Assembly: GCA_030698645.1 (NCBI GenBank)
Contig: JAUYMV010000537.1
Coordinates: forward strand, 1-7,647
DNA: 7,647 nucleotides
Direction: 5' to 3'
From: Mesorhizobium sp.
GTDB lineage: Bacteria > Pseudomonadota > Alphaproteobacteria > Rhizobiales > Rhizobiaceae
This document shows positions 1 to 5,302 of this stretch, piece after piece (position 1 is the first letter of the stretch; every line of letters begins with the position of its first letter). The position numbers and the translations under genes are program-made. The notes beneath the pieces were generated by a model. The model saw only the letters and a list, made by a program, of their open reading frames with translations, was not told where the DNA came from and did not search any database.

Positions 1-72
1 AAGGCGGACGATGCGCAACCGGGTTTCCTGCGCCAGCGCGCCGAACGCGATCAAGGCTTGGCGCTCTTCCAT
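1..72 (-). CDS. ArsR-family transcriptional regulator, N-terminal fragment
   Basis: The minus strand from position 72 opens with ATG and stays open to the left edge, giving 24 codons that begin MEERQALIAFGALAQETRLR and continue IVRL. The stretch ALAQETRLRIVRL matches the start of the winged-helix domain of ArsR/SmtB regulators, whose family signature is close to ALADPTRLRILRLL. Such proteins are dimeric repressors of roughly 100 residues that leave DNA on binding a metal(loid) or another signal; the sensing residues lie beyond this window, so the inducer cannot be told. The gene is downstream of the aldo/keto reductase on the same strand with a 109-base gap that holds a candidate promoter. 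A dyad over the start codon suggests autorepression. The family call is fairly safe despite the short fragment; a PadR or MarR regulator is less likely because the TRLRI core is so ArsR-like. Confidence 0.75.
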   Translation of the reverse strand, partial: MEERQALIAFGALAQETRLRIVRL

Positions 73-96
73 ATTTCAACGATCCTATGAATATGG
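69..96. promoter_or_regulatory. Candidate autoregulatory operator of the ArsR-type gene
   Basis: CCATATT (69-75) and AATATGG (90-96) are perfect 7-base inverted arms separated by 14 bases, in an AT-rich patch within GC-rich DNA. The dyad covers the ATG of the regulator (70-72) and lies just downstream of the candidate promoter. A slightly shifted reading, TTTCA (74-78) against TGAAT (88-92), resembles the ATTCA/TGAAT half-sites known from some ArsR operators. The palindrome is seen directly; its role as an ArsR operator is inference from position and family habit. Confidence 0.45.
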
Positions 97-101
97 AATC
101 A

Positions 102-130
102 TGGATAGCCGGAGCGGCCTGGCTTGGCAA
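102..130 (-). promoter_or_regulatory. Candidate promoter of the ArsR-type gene
   Basis: Reading the minus strand, TTGCCA (130-125) and TATCCA (107-102) are separated by 17 bases. Each keeps only the first half of the sigma-70 consensus, so this is a weak match. It would place the transcription start near 95, inside the dyad at 69-96, which is where an autorepressor would be expected to bind. Confidence 0.25.
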
Positions 131-181
131 CAGCCCGCGACGGGAATCCTTCGCCGTCGCGCTCCGAGCCGGTCCGCCGCG

Positions 182-1126
182 CTATCTGCCGGCGTCGGTG
201 AGCAGCTTCAGATCCGCCTCGCCGAGCGTCAGGCGCGCGCCGCGGGCCAGACCCTCGAGCTGCGCGAGGGACGTCGCCGAGGCGATCGGGCCGGCGATGC
301 CGGGCTGGGCGTTGACCCAGGCGAGCGCGATCTCGGACAGCGCCGCGCCGGTGGATTCCGCGACCCGGTCGAGTGCGGCGAGGATTTTCTTGCCCTTCGC
401 ATCGAGATATTTCGCCATGCCGGCGCCGCGCGGGCTTTTCCCGAAGTCGGCCTCGGAGCGGTATTTTCCGGTCAGGAAGCCGGCGGCGAGCGAATAATAG
501 GGAATGGCGCTCATTCCCTCGCGCAGCACGAAGTCCTGCACGGCGCCCTCAAATCTGTCGCGCGTGTAGAGATTGAACTCGTTCTGCACCGTCTGGTAGC
601 GCGGCAGGCCCTTTTCCAGCGCGACCGAGCGCGCGCCCTCCAGGAGGCCGATGTCGTAGTTCGAAGCGCCGATGAAGCGCACCTTGCCTGCCTTGATCAG
701 CCTGTCATAGGCGCCGAGCGTTTCCTCATGCGTCACCGTCGGGTCCGGCCAGTGGCTCTGGTAGAGGTCGATATGGTCGGTCTGCAGGCGCTTCAACGAG
801 CCTTCGACGGCCGTCTCGATCCATCGGGCCGACAGGTCCTTCTTGCCCTGTCCCATGTCCGAGCCGACCTTGGTGAAGATGTGGACCCGGTCACGGTTGC
901 CGCGCGCCTTCATCCATCGGCCGATGATCTTCTCGCTGTCGCTGTCGTTGCCGGGCACCCAGCGCGAATAGGCATCCGCCGTGTCGATCGCGGAGAACCC
1001 CTCGGCCACGTAGGCATCGAGCACTGCGAAGGAGGTCGGCTCGTCGGCGGTCCAGCCGAACACGTTGGCGCCGAGCACCAGCGGCTCGATATGAATATCG
1101 GTCTGACCGAGACGGCGAAGGCTCAT
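182..1126 (-). CDS. Aldo/keto reductase, NAD(P)H-dependent oxidoreductase
   Basis: A 314-residue protein of the aldo/keto reductase superfamily, a cytosolic TIM-barrel enzyme reducing aldehydes or ketones (or the reverse) with NAD(P)H. The whole catalytic tetrad is visible: Asp48 and Tyr53 in DTADAYS, Lys86 in FTKVG, and His125 in LYQSHWPD. GFLTGKY near residues 220-226 is the cofactor-side motif seen in YajO/Tas-like members. Length is normal for the family. The frame stays open 43 codons further upstream to 1255, but that extension is Arg/Ser-rich and unlike the family. The ATG at 1126 has GGAG six bases upstream and starts MSLRRLGQTDI, a typical beginning, so that start was chosen. The gene is same-strand with its neighbours, with gaps of 189 bases upstream and 109 downstream. 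The substrate is unknown; physiological substrates of this family are rarely predictable. Confidence 0.92.
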   Translation of the reverse strand: MSLRRLGQTDIHIEPLVLGANVFGWTADEPTSFAVLDAYVAEGFSAIDTADAYSRWVPGNDSDSEKIIGRWMKARGNRDRVHIFTKVGSDMGQGKKDLSARWIETAVEGSLKRLQTDHIDLYQSHWPDPTVTHEETLGAYDRLIKAGKVRFIGASNYDIGLLEGARSVALEKGLPRYQTVQNEFNLYTRDRFEGAVQDFVLREGMSAIPYYSLAAGFLTGKYRSEADFGKSPRGAGMAKYLDAKGKKILAALDRVAESTGAALSEIALAWVNAQPGIAGPIASATSLAQLEGLARGARLTLGEADLKLLTDAGR

Positions 1127-1191
1127 GATGGGCTCCAGGATTTCCGGCGGGAGGCTTAGCGAGCAGCGGCGGGCTGTGAGCGCGCCCCATG

Positions 1192-1220
1192 CAGATACGG
1201 CCTCGGAGTGCCGGGCGCAA
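1192..1220 (-). promoter_or_regulatory. Weak candidate promoter of the aldo/keto reductase
   Basis: On the minus strand TTGCGC (1220-1215) and TATCTG (1197-1192) are separated by 17 bases, about 65 bases upstream of the chosen start. Only half of each hexamer agrees with sigma-70 consensus. It is the best pair seen between the terminator-like hairpin and the start codon, but matches this weak are common by chance. Confidence 0.2.
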
Positions 1221-1256
1221 CCGCGCCGCCCTGCCGGCGTGTACGTGAAACGCAAG

Positions 1257-1282
1257 CGGGACGGGCGTCTCCGCCCGTCCCG
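1257..1282 (-). terminator. Terminator-like hairpin after the four-helix membrane protein gene
   Basis: A perfect 11-bp GC-rich stem (1257-1267 with 1272-1282) with a four-base loop lies 34 bases past the stop codon of the membrane protein gene. The minus-strand transcript continues CTTGCGTTTCACG, so the U-tract is short and broken. It fits an imperfect intrinsic terminator, or a 3'-end stabilising hairpin, separating this gene from the aldo/keto reductase. Confidence 0.5.
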
Positions 1283-1315
1283 TCATAGTTCAACGATGAG
1301 GCGCGAAAGCGTCTC

Positions 1316-2197
1316 CTACCAGGGTTTGACCCAGTCGCTGAACACCACCTGCTTGTCGCGGTGATTGCCGCCGAGCGTCGCGCCGTAATAGGCGGCGACC
1401 GAGCTGATCAGCAGCGATGCCGCGGTCAGGAAGGCGGCGATCATGGCGATTCGCCTGGCGAGATCGGCGGCGGCGCGCGCTTCGGCTTCGGCCTGCTGGG
1501 CCTGCGCCCAGAGCTGGTCGACACGCTGCTCGGCGGCCGCCTGGTCGAGACCCGTGCGGGCGGCGACGGTGGTCGCCAGATAGGCGCGGTCGTCGGCTTC
1601 CAGCGTGTCGTTGGCAAGCGACGTCGCCAGGATGCGGCCGACCTCGCCACGCGCGTCGGCGGTCGGCTGATCCGGCGTGCCGCCGCCGCGCAGGAAGCGG
1701 TCGATGGTCAACGCGTTGCCGTCAACGAGTTCGCCGGCCGAGCCGGCGGCGGCGCCTGCCGCGACGGTGGTGACGGCGGTCGTCGCGGTGGAAACGGCCG
1801 CCGTGATGCCGGAGATGGCGATCGCCGCGCCGAGCAGCACGCCGACGGCCCACATGATCAGGCCGTGCGAGCCGTCGCGGATGTCCGATTCATATTCGGT
1901 CGCATCGTGCTTGCGACGGCGAAGGCGGCCGGTCAGATAGCCACCGGCGAGGAAGCTCGAGATCTGCACCCACAGAAGCCACAAAGCGGCGACGATGGCG
2001 AACACCACCAGCGACATGCCGCGGCCCTCATAGGCGGACGAGAAGGACAGGCCGATGGCCGATCCGAAGGTGAGCAGCACGAAGGATATCGCGGTGGCCA
2101 GCACCGTTCCCGCGAGAATTGCCGCCCAATCGACATAGGAAGTTTCGTCCGCGCTCGCCACGATCGGCACGCCGACCGTCATATCTGTCATCGCCAT
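1316..2197 (-). CDS. Four-helix inner-membrane protein of the rhizobial 'PhnA-like' type, function unknown
   Basis: A 293-residue integral membrane protein. Hydrophobic segments lie near residues 25-52, 62-88, 112-138 and 250-277. The basic run RLRRRK (91-96) after the second helix predicts a cytoplasmic loop, so by the positive-inside rule the roughly 110-residue stretch between helices three and four would be periplasmic. That stretch ends in an Ala/Gln/Glu-rich amphipathic helix (about 215-248). The pattern WAAILAGTVLATAISFVLL plus a DGSHGLIMWA segment recalls alphaproteobacterial proteins often labelled 'PhnA-like'. That label says nothing about phosphonate metabolism. A GTG at 2209 is in frame, but GTGGAGAG itself supplies the GGAG ribosome-binding site six bases before the ATG at 2197, so 2197 is preferred. 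It follows the 24-residue peptide gene by 74 bases, probably in one transcript, suggesting an envelope or general-stress role (inference). Confidence 0.8.
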   Translation of the reverse strand: MAMTDMTVGVPIVASADETSYVDWAAILAGTVLATAISFVLLTFGSAIGLSFSSAYEGRGMSLVVFAIVAALWLLWVQISSFLAGGYLTGRLRRRKHDATEYESDIRDGSHGLIMWAVGVLLGAAIAISGITAAVSTATTAVTTVAAGAAAGSAGELVDGNALTIDRFLRGGGTPDQPTADARGEVGRILATSLANDTLEADDRAYLATTVAARTGLDQAAAEQRVDQLWAQAQQAEAEARAAADLARRIAMIAAFLTAASLLISSVAAYYGATLGGNHRDKQVVFSDWVKPW

Positions 2198-2223
2198 TTT
2201 TCTCTCCACTTGACGTCCAACCG

Positions 2224-2237
2224 ACGGCTTTCGCCGT
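2224..2237 (-). other. Intercistronic hairpin with GAAA tetraloop
   Basis: Between the small peptide gene and the membrane protein gene the transcript can form ACGGC-GAAA-GCCGT, a 5-bp stem capped by a GNRA tetraloop. No U-tract follows, so it is not a terminator. It could modulate stability or read-through between the two genes; a short hairpin in GC-rich DNA may also be chance. Confidence 0.3.
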
Positions 2238-2271
2238 GGTGTCCCGTTGATTGTTGCGCCGGCGCGAGCGC

Positions 2272-2346
2272 CTAGCGAAGACCGAAGAAGGAAAGGATGA
2301 ACAACACGACGACGACGAGGCCGACGAGATAAATGATACCGTGCAT
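2272..2346 (-). CDS. 24-residue single-helix membrane peptide
   Basis: A very short gene encoding MHGIIYLVGLVVVVLFILSF followed by FGLR. Nearly the whole peptide is one hydrophobic helix (about residues 4-21) ending in a short charged tail. The ATG at 2346 has GGGAG seven bases upstream, a good ribosome-binding site; the frame is open further upstream to 2571, but that extension is a non-hydrophobic Arg-rich sequence without family character. Miniature proteins with this layout and an LSFFGLR-like end are, from memory, common hypothetical entries in rhizobial genomes. A candidate EcfG promoter lies just upstream and the four-helix membrane protein follows in the same direction. The function is not known; a role tuning a membrane protein under stress is a guess from size and context. 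Confidence 0.65.
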   Translation of the reverse strand: MHGIIYLVGLVVVVLFILSFFGLR

Positions 2347-2379
2347 GATGATGCTCCCGTGTTTGAACTGCATTGCCGA

Positions 2380-2404
2380 AACCGCCAAACGCGCGAAACG
2401 TTCC
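2380..2404 (-). promoter_or_regulatory. Candidate EcfG/RpoE2-type general stress promoter
   Basis: On the minus strand GGAAC (2404-2400) and GGTT (2383-2380) are separated by 16 bases. Alphaproteobacterial EcfG-type sigma factors (RpoE2 in Sinorhizobium) recognise roughly GGAAC-N16/17-CGTT, equivalently GGAAC-N18-TT. The -35 element is exact and the -10 differs at one base. The start of transcription would fall near 2372, about 25 bases before the peptide's ATG, a sensible leader length. Confidence 0.5.
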
Positions 2405-2521
2405 CTTTGATCGCGGTTTTCTGTCGGCTCGGGACGTTTTCGGGAAATCAGCGTGGTCTTGGCGATAGACTTAAGCGCCGGCAGACCGCCCGGACCCATC
2501 CCGCGCCGGAGCCCGCGCGCC

Positions 2522-3091
2522 TCAGCCGGTCTCGAATTTCCGGCTGAGGAAACGCGAAGCTGACGCGCCAAAGCGCCATGGCCGGTCGATCGCGCGCGAT
2601 ATGCCGATCCTGATGCCGGACACGACCGTCGCCGGCTCTTCAGCCTCGCCTATGAAGAAAGGAGGCCGGTGGAGCGGCGCGCCGTCGAGCGCCGCGTCGA
2701 CGCCGAGCGCCTGGCACAGCCGTCCCGGGCCGGCGCAGAGCAGCCGGTCATCCACCGCGCCGCGCCGGGCGCGCATGACGTCCAGGCCCCATCTTGGCTC
2801 GATGGCGCGGATCAGGACGGCGCTGCCGGGATCGCAGACGATATTGAGGCACCAGTGGATGCCATAGGAACGATAGATATAGGCGTGCGCCGCCGGGCCG
2901 AACATGGCGCGGTTGCGCGGGGTCGGTCCGCGAAACGAATGCGAGGCCGGGTCGTCGGGCTGGTAGGCCTCGGTCTCGACGACGATGCCGCCGGTATCTC
3001 CGACGCGAAGCGCGGCGCCGATCAGTTCGCGCGCCACCGTGGTCGCGCTTCGCTTGAAGAAGCCTGTCTCCAGCATCGTTCTCGGTTCCAT
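2522..3091 (-). CDS. 3-methyladenine DNA glycosylase, AAG/MPG family
   Basis: A 189-residue base-excision repair enzyme that cleaves the glycosidic bond of alkylated purines such as 3-methyladenine and of hypoxanthine. The family core is clear: VVETEAY, DPASHSFRG, TPRNRAMFG, the tyrosine-rich AYIYRSYGIHWCLNIV, VLIRAIEP and GPGRLCQALGV. Lined up by eye with human AAG, the catalytic Glu125 is Glu41, and Tyr127, His136, Tyr159, Tyr162, Asn169 and Arg182 correspond to Tyr43, His51, Tyr73, Tyr76, Asn83 and Arg95, so the site looks intact. The frame is open to 3208 from a TTG, but family homology begins near FFKRSA, so the ATG at 3091 was taken. The ATG at 3076 is also possible; neither has a strong ribosome-binding site. 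The flagellin terminator lies upstream, so it should have its own promoter, not recognised here. Confidence 0.92.
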   Translation of the reverse strand: MEPRTMLETGFFKRSATTVARELIGAALRVGDTGGIVVETEAYQPDDPASHSFRGPTPRNRAMFGPAAHAYIYRSYGIHWCLNIVCDPGSAVLIRAIEPRWGLDVMRARRGAVDDRLLCAGPGRLCQALGVDAALDGAPLHRPPFFIGEAEEPATVVSGIRIGISRAIDRPWRFGASASRFLSRKFETG

Positions 3092-3202
3092 GGTCGACAA
3101 TGCGTTCGACGGTATCCAGGTTTCGCGCCGGGTTAGCCTGTCCGGCAAGACAACATGCCGCGACGATGCGCCAGCACCAGAACCATACCGCATCGCCACC
3201 GG

Positions 3203-3235
3203 CAACAAAAAGGCCGCGCCCTGGGGCGCGGCCTT
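3203..3235 (-). terminator. Rho-independent terminator of the flagellin gene
   Basis: An 11-bp perfect stem (3210-3220 with 3225-3235) with a four-base loop is followed on the minus strand by TTTTTGTT, a textbook intrinsic terminator; the AA/TT ends of the stem overlap the T-run. It begins about 40 bases after the flagellin stop. A second, smaller 6-bp hairpin (3251-3256 with 3262-3267) sits between the stop and the terminator and may protect the 3' end of the message. Confidence 0.88.
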
Positions 3236-3276
3236 GATTGTCGTCAGGCAGGCGGCTTGAGGCCGCCGACGTGGGC

Positions 3277-4239
3277 TTAGCGGAACAGCGACAGGATCGA
3301 CTGCGAGTTGCTGTTGGCGATCGACAGCGCCTGGATGCCGAGCTGCTGCTGGACCTGCAGCGCCTGGAGGCGGGTCGATTCCTTGTTCATGTCGGCGTCC
3401 ACCAGCGTGCCGACGCCGCGGTCGATCGTGTCCATCAGGTTGGACACGAAGGTCTGCTGCAGGTCGATGCGCTTCTTGGCGGCGCCGAGGTCGGAGGCGG
3501 CCGTCGTCATCAGGCCGATCGCGCTGTCGACGCCCTTGATGTAGTTCTCGATCGTCGTCAGGTCGGCGGCGCTGTTGGTGAGGGACGCGATGCTGAGCGA
3601 GGCGACGGTGAAGCCGGCGGTCGTCTGGTCGGCGAGATAGAGGCCCGTGGTGGCGCTGTACTTGCCGTCGAGGATGCCGGTGCCGGCCGTCGCCGCGTCG
3701 GTCGCGGAGTCGAATAGCTTGGTGGAGGCGGTGTCGACGGAGATCGTGCCGACGGAGACCGCGTTGCTCGCCGAGCGCGTGAACGAGGCGACGATGGTCT
3801 TGGAGGCATTGTAGCCGGTGGCGCTGGAGTCGACCGAGAGCCAGTTTTCGCCCGAGAACGACGCCGCCGAGGCATTGCTCGTGAGCTGGCCCTGGAGCTG
3901 CGTGATTTCGGCCTGGATCTTGGCGCGGTCGACGCCCGGCTCGCGGGCCGCGACCAGCTTGGTCTTGATTTCATCGACGACGTCGATGGCGGCGTTGATA
4001 CCGGTGTAGGCGGTGTCGACCTTGGCGGCGCCGAGGCCGAGAGCGTCCTTGACGGTGGAGAGCGCCTTGTTGTCGGAACGCATGGTCGTCGCGATCGACC
4101 AATAGGCTGCGTTGTCGCTGGCTTCGGCGACGCGGAAGCCGGTGGAGATGCGGGATTGGGTGGTTTCCAGCGCCTTGTTGGTGGACTGGAGGGTCTTCAG
4201 CGCGGTCATGGCCGACGCGTTGGTCATCATACTCGACAT
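3277..4239 (-). CDS. Flagellin, alphaproteobacterial type
   Basis: A 320-residue flagellar filament subunit, exported through the flagellar type III system and polymerised outside the cell. The conserved N-terminal D0/D1 region (about 1-140) contains SASDNAAYWSIATTMRSDN-like family sequence, here EASDNAAYWSIATTMRSDN, then ALGLGAAKVDTAY and ASFSGENWL. The conserved C-terminal region (about 245-320) carries AKKRIDLQQTFVSNLMDTID and ends QSILSLFR. Between them is a short Ala/Thr/Ser-rich variable domain, so filaments are thin-domained as in rhizobia. Two ATGs (4239 and 4230) are in frame; the first has AGGGG nine bases upstream. No other flagellar gene is in the window, so this is a stand-alone filament gene. 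Its upstream leader is strikingly foldable. Alphaproteobacterial flagellins lack the TLR5- and flg22-stimulating residues of enteric ones; this sequence follows the alphaproteobacterial pattern. Confidence 0.95.
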   Translation of the reverse strand: MSSMMTNASAMTALKTLQSTNKALETTQSRISTGFRVAEASDNAAYWSIATTMRSDNKALSTVKDALGLGAAKVDTAYTGINAAIDVVDEIKTKLVAAREPGVDRAKIQAEITQLQGQLTSNASAASFSGENWLSVDSSATGYNASKTIVASFTRSASNAVSVGTISVDTASTKLFDSATDAATAGTGILDGKYSATTGLYLADQTTAGFTVASLSIASLTNSAADLTTIENYIKGVDSAIGLMTTAASDLGAAKKRIDLQQTFVSNLMDTIDRGVGTLVDADMNKESTRLQALQVQQQLGIQALSIANSNSQSILSLFR

Positions 4240-4282
4240 AGGTACTCGCCCCTAAACTGAAACACTACAAAACAAGGGACAT

Positions 4283-4347
4283 ACCGGGCTTTCCGGTAAG
4301 ACGGTTCGGCATCATGCCTGCGATCAGAAACCTGATCAGTCCGTCTT
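4283..4347 (-). promoter_or_regulatory. Candidate structured leader RNA of the flagellin gene: three-way junction plus abutting hairpin
   Basis: Read as flagellin mRNA, AAGACGG (4347-4341) pairs perfectly with CCGTCTT (4304-4298). Inside are two hairpins: GATCAG-GTTT-CTGATC (4337-4322, 6 bp) and GGCA-TGA-TGCC (4318-4308, 4 bp). The three linkers ACT, GCA and GAA are each three bases long. With no spacer, a further hairpin ACCGG-AAAGC-CCGGT (4297-4283, 5 bp) follows and could stack on the closing helix. The element ends 44 bases before the ATG. Flagellin leaders are known targets of post-transcriptional control in alphaproteobacteria (FlbT on Caulobacter fljK), which makes such a role plausible. 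No promoter was recognised with confidence, so whether the whole element is transcribed is an assumption. The same inverted repeats could also be DNA-binding sites or act on the opposite strand. Confidence 0.45.
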
Positions 4348-4478
4348 GCGTGTGATCCTTATCGCGTAGAAAACCTACCAAACAGATAATCGCCGGCGGC
4401 TTGTTTCGATCCGCGGCGGTCGGGCCGCGCGCATGACAGGGCGAATGTCCGGCCAGGCAATGGGAGGAGATGGTCGGC

Positions 4479-5207
4479 ATGAGGGAATTCGAAGGTCAGG
4501 TCGCCGTGGTGACCGGCGGAGGACGCGGCATCGGGCAGGCCATCGTCGCGATGTTCGCCGGAGAAGGCGCCGAAGTTCATTCGGTCGACTTCGCGCCGCA
4601 GGACGGCCGCACCGGCGACGGCGTCCACCGCCACCTCTGCGACATCGCTGATCTTGCCGCCGTCGAGCGTCTGTTCGCCGGGATAGGAGCGGCGGGCGCG
4701 CGCGTCGACGTCCTGGTCAACAATGCGGCGGCGGTGACGCGGGCGGTGCCCATCACCGCACTGTCGCCGGACGAATGGCATCACACCATGGCGGTCAACA
4801 TCACCGGCACGTTCAATGTCAGCCGTAGCGCCATTCCGCTGATGGGGCAGGGCGGCCGCATCATCAATCTCGCCTCGACCTTCGCCCATGTCGGTTCACC
4901 CGGCCGCGTTGCCTATGCCACCACCAAGGCCGCCATGCTCGGCTTCACGCGCAGCCTCGCGCTCGACCTCGCCGGCGCGGGCATCCGCGTCAATTCGGTG
5001 TCGCCCGGCGGCATCGCGACCGACCGGCTGATCGAGTTGTTCGGATCGGAACAGGCGGCCGAGGACTATCTGGCGCCGCTGCATCCGATCGGCCACACCG
5101 GAAAGCCCGCCGACATCGCCAACGCCATCTGGTTCCTCGCGTCGGCGAAGTCGTCGTTCATGACGGGCGCCGATCTGCTCGTCGATGGCGGGTACACGGC
5201 GCAGTGA
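4479..5207 (+). CDS. SDR-family NAD-dependent dehydrogenase/reductase
   Basis: A 242-residue classical short-chain dehydrogenase, a cytosolic Rossmann-fold enzyme interconverting hydroxyl and keto groups. The cofactor motif TGGGRGIG is at 12-19; Asp37 at the end of the second strand favours NAD over NADP; NNAA is at 81-84; the catalytic tetrad is Asn107, Ser133, Tyr146 and Lys150 (YATTK), with the usual 13-residue Ser-Tyr spacing. SPGGIATDR and the ending GADLLVDGGYTAQ are typical of the FabG-like group. An ATG at 4470 is also in frame but sits only two bases from GGAGG; the ATG at 4479 is nine bases from AGGAG and starts MREFEGQVAVVTG, the usual family beginning, so it was chosen. It heads a plus-strand set with the small barrel protein and CoA-transferase, suggesting a hydroxyacyl or alcohol step in the same catabolic route (inference). 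The substrate is not readable. Confidence 0.93.
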   Translation: MREFEGQVAVVTGGGRGIGQAIVAMFAGEGAEVHSVDFAPQDGRTGDGVHRHLCDIADLAAVERLFAGIGAAGARVDVLVNNAAAVTRAVPITALSPDEWHHTMAVNITGTFNVSRSAIPLMGQGGRIINLASTFAHVGSPGRVAYATTKAAMLGFTRSLALDLAGAGIRVNSVSPGGIATDRLIELFGSEQAAEDYLAPLHPIGHTGKPADIANAIWFLASAKSSFMTGADLLVDGGYTAQ

Positions 5208-5219
5208 GAGACAAACTGC

Positions 5220-5248
5220 TTGCCCATTTTTCGAACAACTGTTAGAAA
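5220..5248 (+). promoter_or_regulatory. Candidate promoter with dyad before the barrel protein/CoA-transferase pair
   Basis: The 95 bases between the SDR stop and the next gene are distinctly AT-richer than the surroundings. TTGCCC (5220-5225) and TAGAAA (5243-5248) are 17 bases apart, a moderate sigma-70 match. An imperfect dyad CGAAC-AACT-GTTAG (5232-5245) overlaps the spacer and -10, and a perfect 10-base palindrome AGAAATTTCT spans 5244-5253. This suggests a regulated internal start for the downstream pair, though read-through from the SDR gene is equally possible. Confidence 0.35.
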
Positions 5249-5302
5249 TTTCTCTGCCGGGGCGAGGAGAGGCTGCCGGCTGGCCACTTTCGGGAGGACG
5301 TC

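Noticed and set aside
11..1159. Long plus-strand open frame (382 codons) opposite the aldo/keto reductase
   Set aside because: It is the antisense shadow of a gene with an intact catalytic tetrad; its translation is Arg/Ala-rich low-complexity sequence with no recognisable domain and no good ribosome-binding site.
3238..3717. Plus-strand open frame opposite the flagellin C-terminal half
   Set aside because: Shadow frame; the minus strand is unmistakably flagellin, and the plus-strand translation has the biased composition of antisense sequence.
4259..4277. Pairing of CCCT with the AGGGG ribosome-binding site just upstream of the flagellin start
   Set aside because: Only four or five pairs across a loop of more than 20 bases; too weak to claim sequestration of the ribosome-binding site.
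4361..4392. Sigma-28-like element (CGCGATAA on the minus strand, 4366-4359 region) for flagellin and a GATAAT (4385-4390) -10 for the SDR gene
   Set aside because: Rhizobia generally lack FliA, and no TAAA-type -35 is at the right distance. GATAAT is a good -10 alone, but no acceptable -35 lies 16-18 bases upstream, so neither was annotated.
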